NCBI RefSeq assembly: GCF_000611645.1
Contig: NW_014013498.1
Span: 7,484-41,031 of the forward strand
Source: Monoraphidium neglectum
Lineage: Eukaryota > Chlorophyta > Chlorophyceae > Sphaeropleales > Selenastraceae
Direction of reading: 5' to 3'
Length of the DNA: 33,548 bases
Of this stretch, positions 31,385 to 33,548 are shown piece by piece (position 1 is the first letter of the stretch; each line of letters starts with the position of its first letter). The notes under the pieces were generated by a model. The model was given only the letters and a program-made list of their open reading frames with translations, ran no database searches and had not been told where the DNA came from. A program made the translations under genes and the position numbers.

Positions 31385-33548
31385 CTACCGCTTGGTGGCA
31401 AAGCCCTTGCTCTTGTCCAAGGGCTTCCTCCGCTCCGCCGCCAGCTGAGCCTTGTCCTTGCGCCGCCGCGCCTTGCCTGACGGCACCGCGGGCTGCTGTG
31501 AGCGGATGAGGTCCTTCATGAGTGCCTCGTCAGACTGGCCTGGGGGAGCCAGAGTGGCGGGAGGGGATGATGGGGAGGCGTGTTGATGCGGTGCACGGGA
31601 CAGTGGTCAGGCCTGGGAAGGCACAGGCGACGGCTGAGCGGAGCGGAGCTGACGCACATCTGTAGGATGAGGCTTGCTGGGCACTGTCGGCCCCATCCCC
31701 CTACCCACCAACGTCCCCCACTCTGGCCCCCCACCCTTGATCGAGCTCGCACCTGGCACCCCCATCTTCATCATCTTGCCCATCGTCTGCATCTGCACCC
31801 GCATGGCCGCAAACTCGGTGCACAGCTGGCTCACGTCGGCCTCCTGGCGGCCAGAGCCCTCTGCCACGCGGCGCCGCCTGCTGGGGCTCTTCATCAGCAG
31901 CTCAGGGTTCTCACGCTCCTGGGGGGGGGGGGGTGCCGGCGGGGTGGACTGGTGCGGGGAGGCACTGGCGCCTCTGCTTGGGTCTAAGCTGGGCCCCGGA
32001 TCCCGGCACAAACTGGTTGCCCGGATTCTCCTCCTCCCGTCAACTGCCACACACAATAATGAAAGCTCTCCACCCTCCCACATGCCATGCTCAGCCATCC
32101 CTGAGGGTCCTGTCACGCAGCCCCCTCTCTTCTCCCCCCCCCTCACCTCTGGTGTCATGGCGCCTATGAGCCCCTTATACATCTTGGCCTTCTTCTCGAC
32201 CTCGTACAGCTGCTTCTCACTGACCTGGCTGAACCCCGGCATGAGCTTGAGCATTTTGAGGCCACCCATGTTGTTGATGCGCTCAAACTGCTGCAGAAAG
32301 TCGTTGAAGTCGAAGCGAGCCGACTCCATGCGCCTCTTGAACTCCTCCACCTCGTCCTCCTGGAAACAGGGAGGCCGCATGCGCACGTGCGCGTATGTGA
32401 ACACATTCGTGGATGCATGGGCGCACGCTCGTATGCATTCACATGCAGATGCGTGCGCATGCGGGCGTGCGGGGTTGTTTCAGGAGGGGCCAGCGAGAAT
32501 TTGCACAACACGTCGCACTGTGCAATGACATCCGGCCCGGCGTTGCGGCTGCCAACAGGCTAAGTGCTGAGCTGTGGCGTGCCGCTTGCCCCTGGATGCA
32601 GCCCCTCAGCTCTCAACGTCAAGTTTGACACGCAGCCCGGGGGCTCCCTTTTCTCCGCCCCCCCCCCCCAGCGTGCCCACGTTGATGGCCTCCTGCGCCT
32701 TCTCGTAGAGGGTGAGCATGTCGCCCATCCCCAGGATGCGGTTGGCCATGCGCTCGGGGTAGAAGGGCTCCAGCGCCTCCATGGTCTCGCCCGTGCCCAC
32801 AAACTTGATGGGCGCGCCGCTGACCTCGCGCACACTCAGGGCGGCACCGCCGCGGCTGTCGCCGTCCAGCTTAGACAGGATGGCGCCTGGCGGCGGCACG
32901 GGGGGACAGGCGTCGATTGGTGAACGGAGGGAGGGCACTGGGTTTGTGCTGCGCAGCTTGGCACAGCGCCTGTGGCGGTCAAAGCCGGGGTTCGAAGCGC
33001 CTCGCCCAAGAAGAATCCCCCTGGGTCTAGTGCACGCCCTTCCACCCTGAAAAACCGTGCCGGGCCCTGAACTTGTGAATGGTTTTCGTCACATCCGGAC
33101 CCTGTGCTTTACTTGCAGGCTGCGAGCTCACCTCCAACACACAAACGCACGCACGCACATACGCACGCACGCACGCACACACACACACACACACACTCAC
33201 ACACACACTCACACTCACTCCCTGCCTCCCTCATTGCCTCCCACCCTACCCCACTCCCCACCTCACCCGTGAGGTCGACCTGGTCGTTGAACGTCTTGAC
33301 CAGCCCCGCGGCCTCCTGGCCCGTCATGGCGTCCACCACCAGGAGGGTGTCGCTGGGGGACACGCGCTCCTTCATGCGCCGCAGCTCGTCCATCATGCCC
33401 TCGTCAACCTTGGGGGGGGGGTGGGGCAGGGCGGGGGGAGCGCGTGGTGACAGCTGGGGGTTTGAGGTGGATTGCGGCAAAACACATTATCAATCTCTGG
33501 GCGCTGCCCCAACACCCCCAACTCTACACATCTGGCAGCGGCGCGCCC
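31385..33548 (-). CDS. Chloroplast SRP54, 3' part (end of GTPase domain and M domain)
   Basis: Five exons lie in the window: 33408-33267, 32886-32681, 32359-32147, 31918-31753, 31539-31385, all in phase; the gene continues past the right edge. Motifs in order: [38 protein letters not shown] (GTPase G4 region), [61 protein letters not shown], a [10 protein letters not shown] junction and a basic tail ([18 protein letters not shown]). This is the bacterial/chloroplast form, not cytosolic SRP54. It targets light-harvesting and other thylakoid proteins. The basic tail sits where plants carry the short basic cpSRP43-binding motif. 33409-33548 is intron. Confidence 0.93.
33136..33220. repeat. (AC)n/(ACGC)n microsatellite in a cpSRP54 intron
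   Basis: ACGC then AC/ACTC repeats lie in intron 32887-33266 of cpSRP54. In the transcript this reads as GU/GUGC repeats 50-130 bases after the GTGAGG donor. Confidence 0.95.

Overview
The window is nuclear DNA of a green alga (Chlorophyta), judged from the sequence alone. It is GC-rich and its genes are dense and intron-rich. Introns have GTGAGT/GTGGGT/GTGCGT-type donors, low-complexity CAG repeats encode Gln runs inside exons, TGTAA polyadenylation signals follow several stop codons, and two genes encode chloroplast-type proteins (cpSRP54 and a phytol kinase homologue). I cannot name the species. There is one assembly gap (12207-12946, all N). I saw no rRNA, tRNA, CRISPR array or bacterial-style operon.

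Layout: (1) 7-2051 (+), 3' part of a ChAPs/Bud7-like trafficking protein. (2) 2488 to about 5056 (-), an octotricopeptide-repeat-like protein with an RGG/glycine-rich N-terminus, convergent with gene 1. (3) 5057-7303, no gene supported. (4) About 7304-13326 (+), an inositol polyphosphate 5-phosphatase with an N-terminal C2 domain and a long C-terminal extension, interrupted by the gap. (5) 13690-14310 (-), weak fragments of an unidentified gene. (6) 14494-16353 (-), a GH5 cellulase-fold protein whose catalytic residues are replaced. (7) 18596-20986 (+), a NUDT12/NudC-like NADH pyrophosphatase. (8) 21640 to about 22865 (-), a cysteine-rich protein of unknown family whose frame looks broken. (9) 23424-24257 (-), an A20/AN1 stress-associated protein. 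(10) 24704-28696 (-), the TFIIH p52 subunit (GTF2H4/TFB2), complete in 12 exons. (11) 29219-31085 (+), a phytol kinase (VTE5-like) gene whose reading frame is interrupted. (12) 31385 to beyond the right edge (-), 3' part of chloroplast SRP54.

For genes 2, 4, 6, 7, 9, 10 and 12 I rebuilt exon chains in which splice phases agree, except at the 5' ends stated and across the gap. That consistency makes the phase failures in gene 11 stand out. The genes are not a pathway: they are ordinary eukaryotic neighbours, some convergent (1/2, 4/6, 7/8, 11/12) and one pair divergent (10/11). I did not find a new multi-gene system. The points most worth following are the GH5 pseudoenzyme, the disrupted phytol kinase, the Cys-rich orphan, and altered motifs in the Nudix and A20 proteins.
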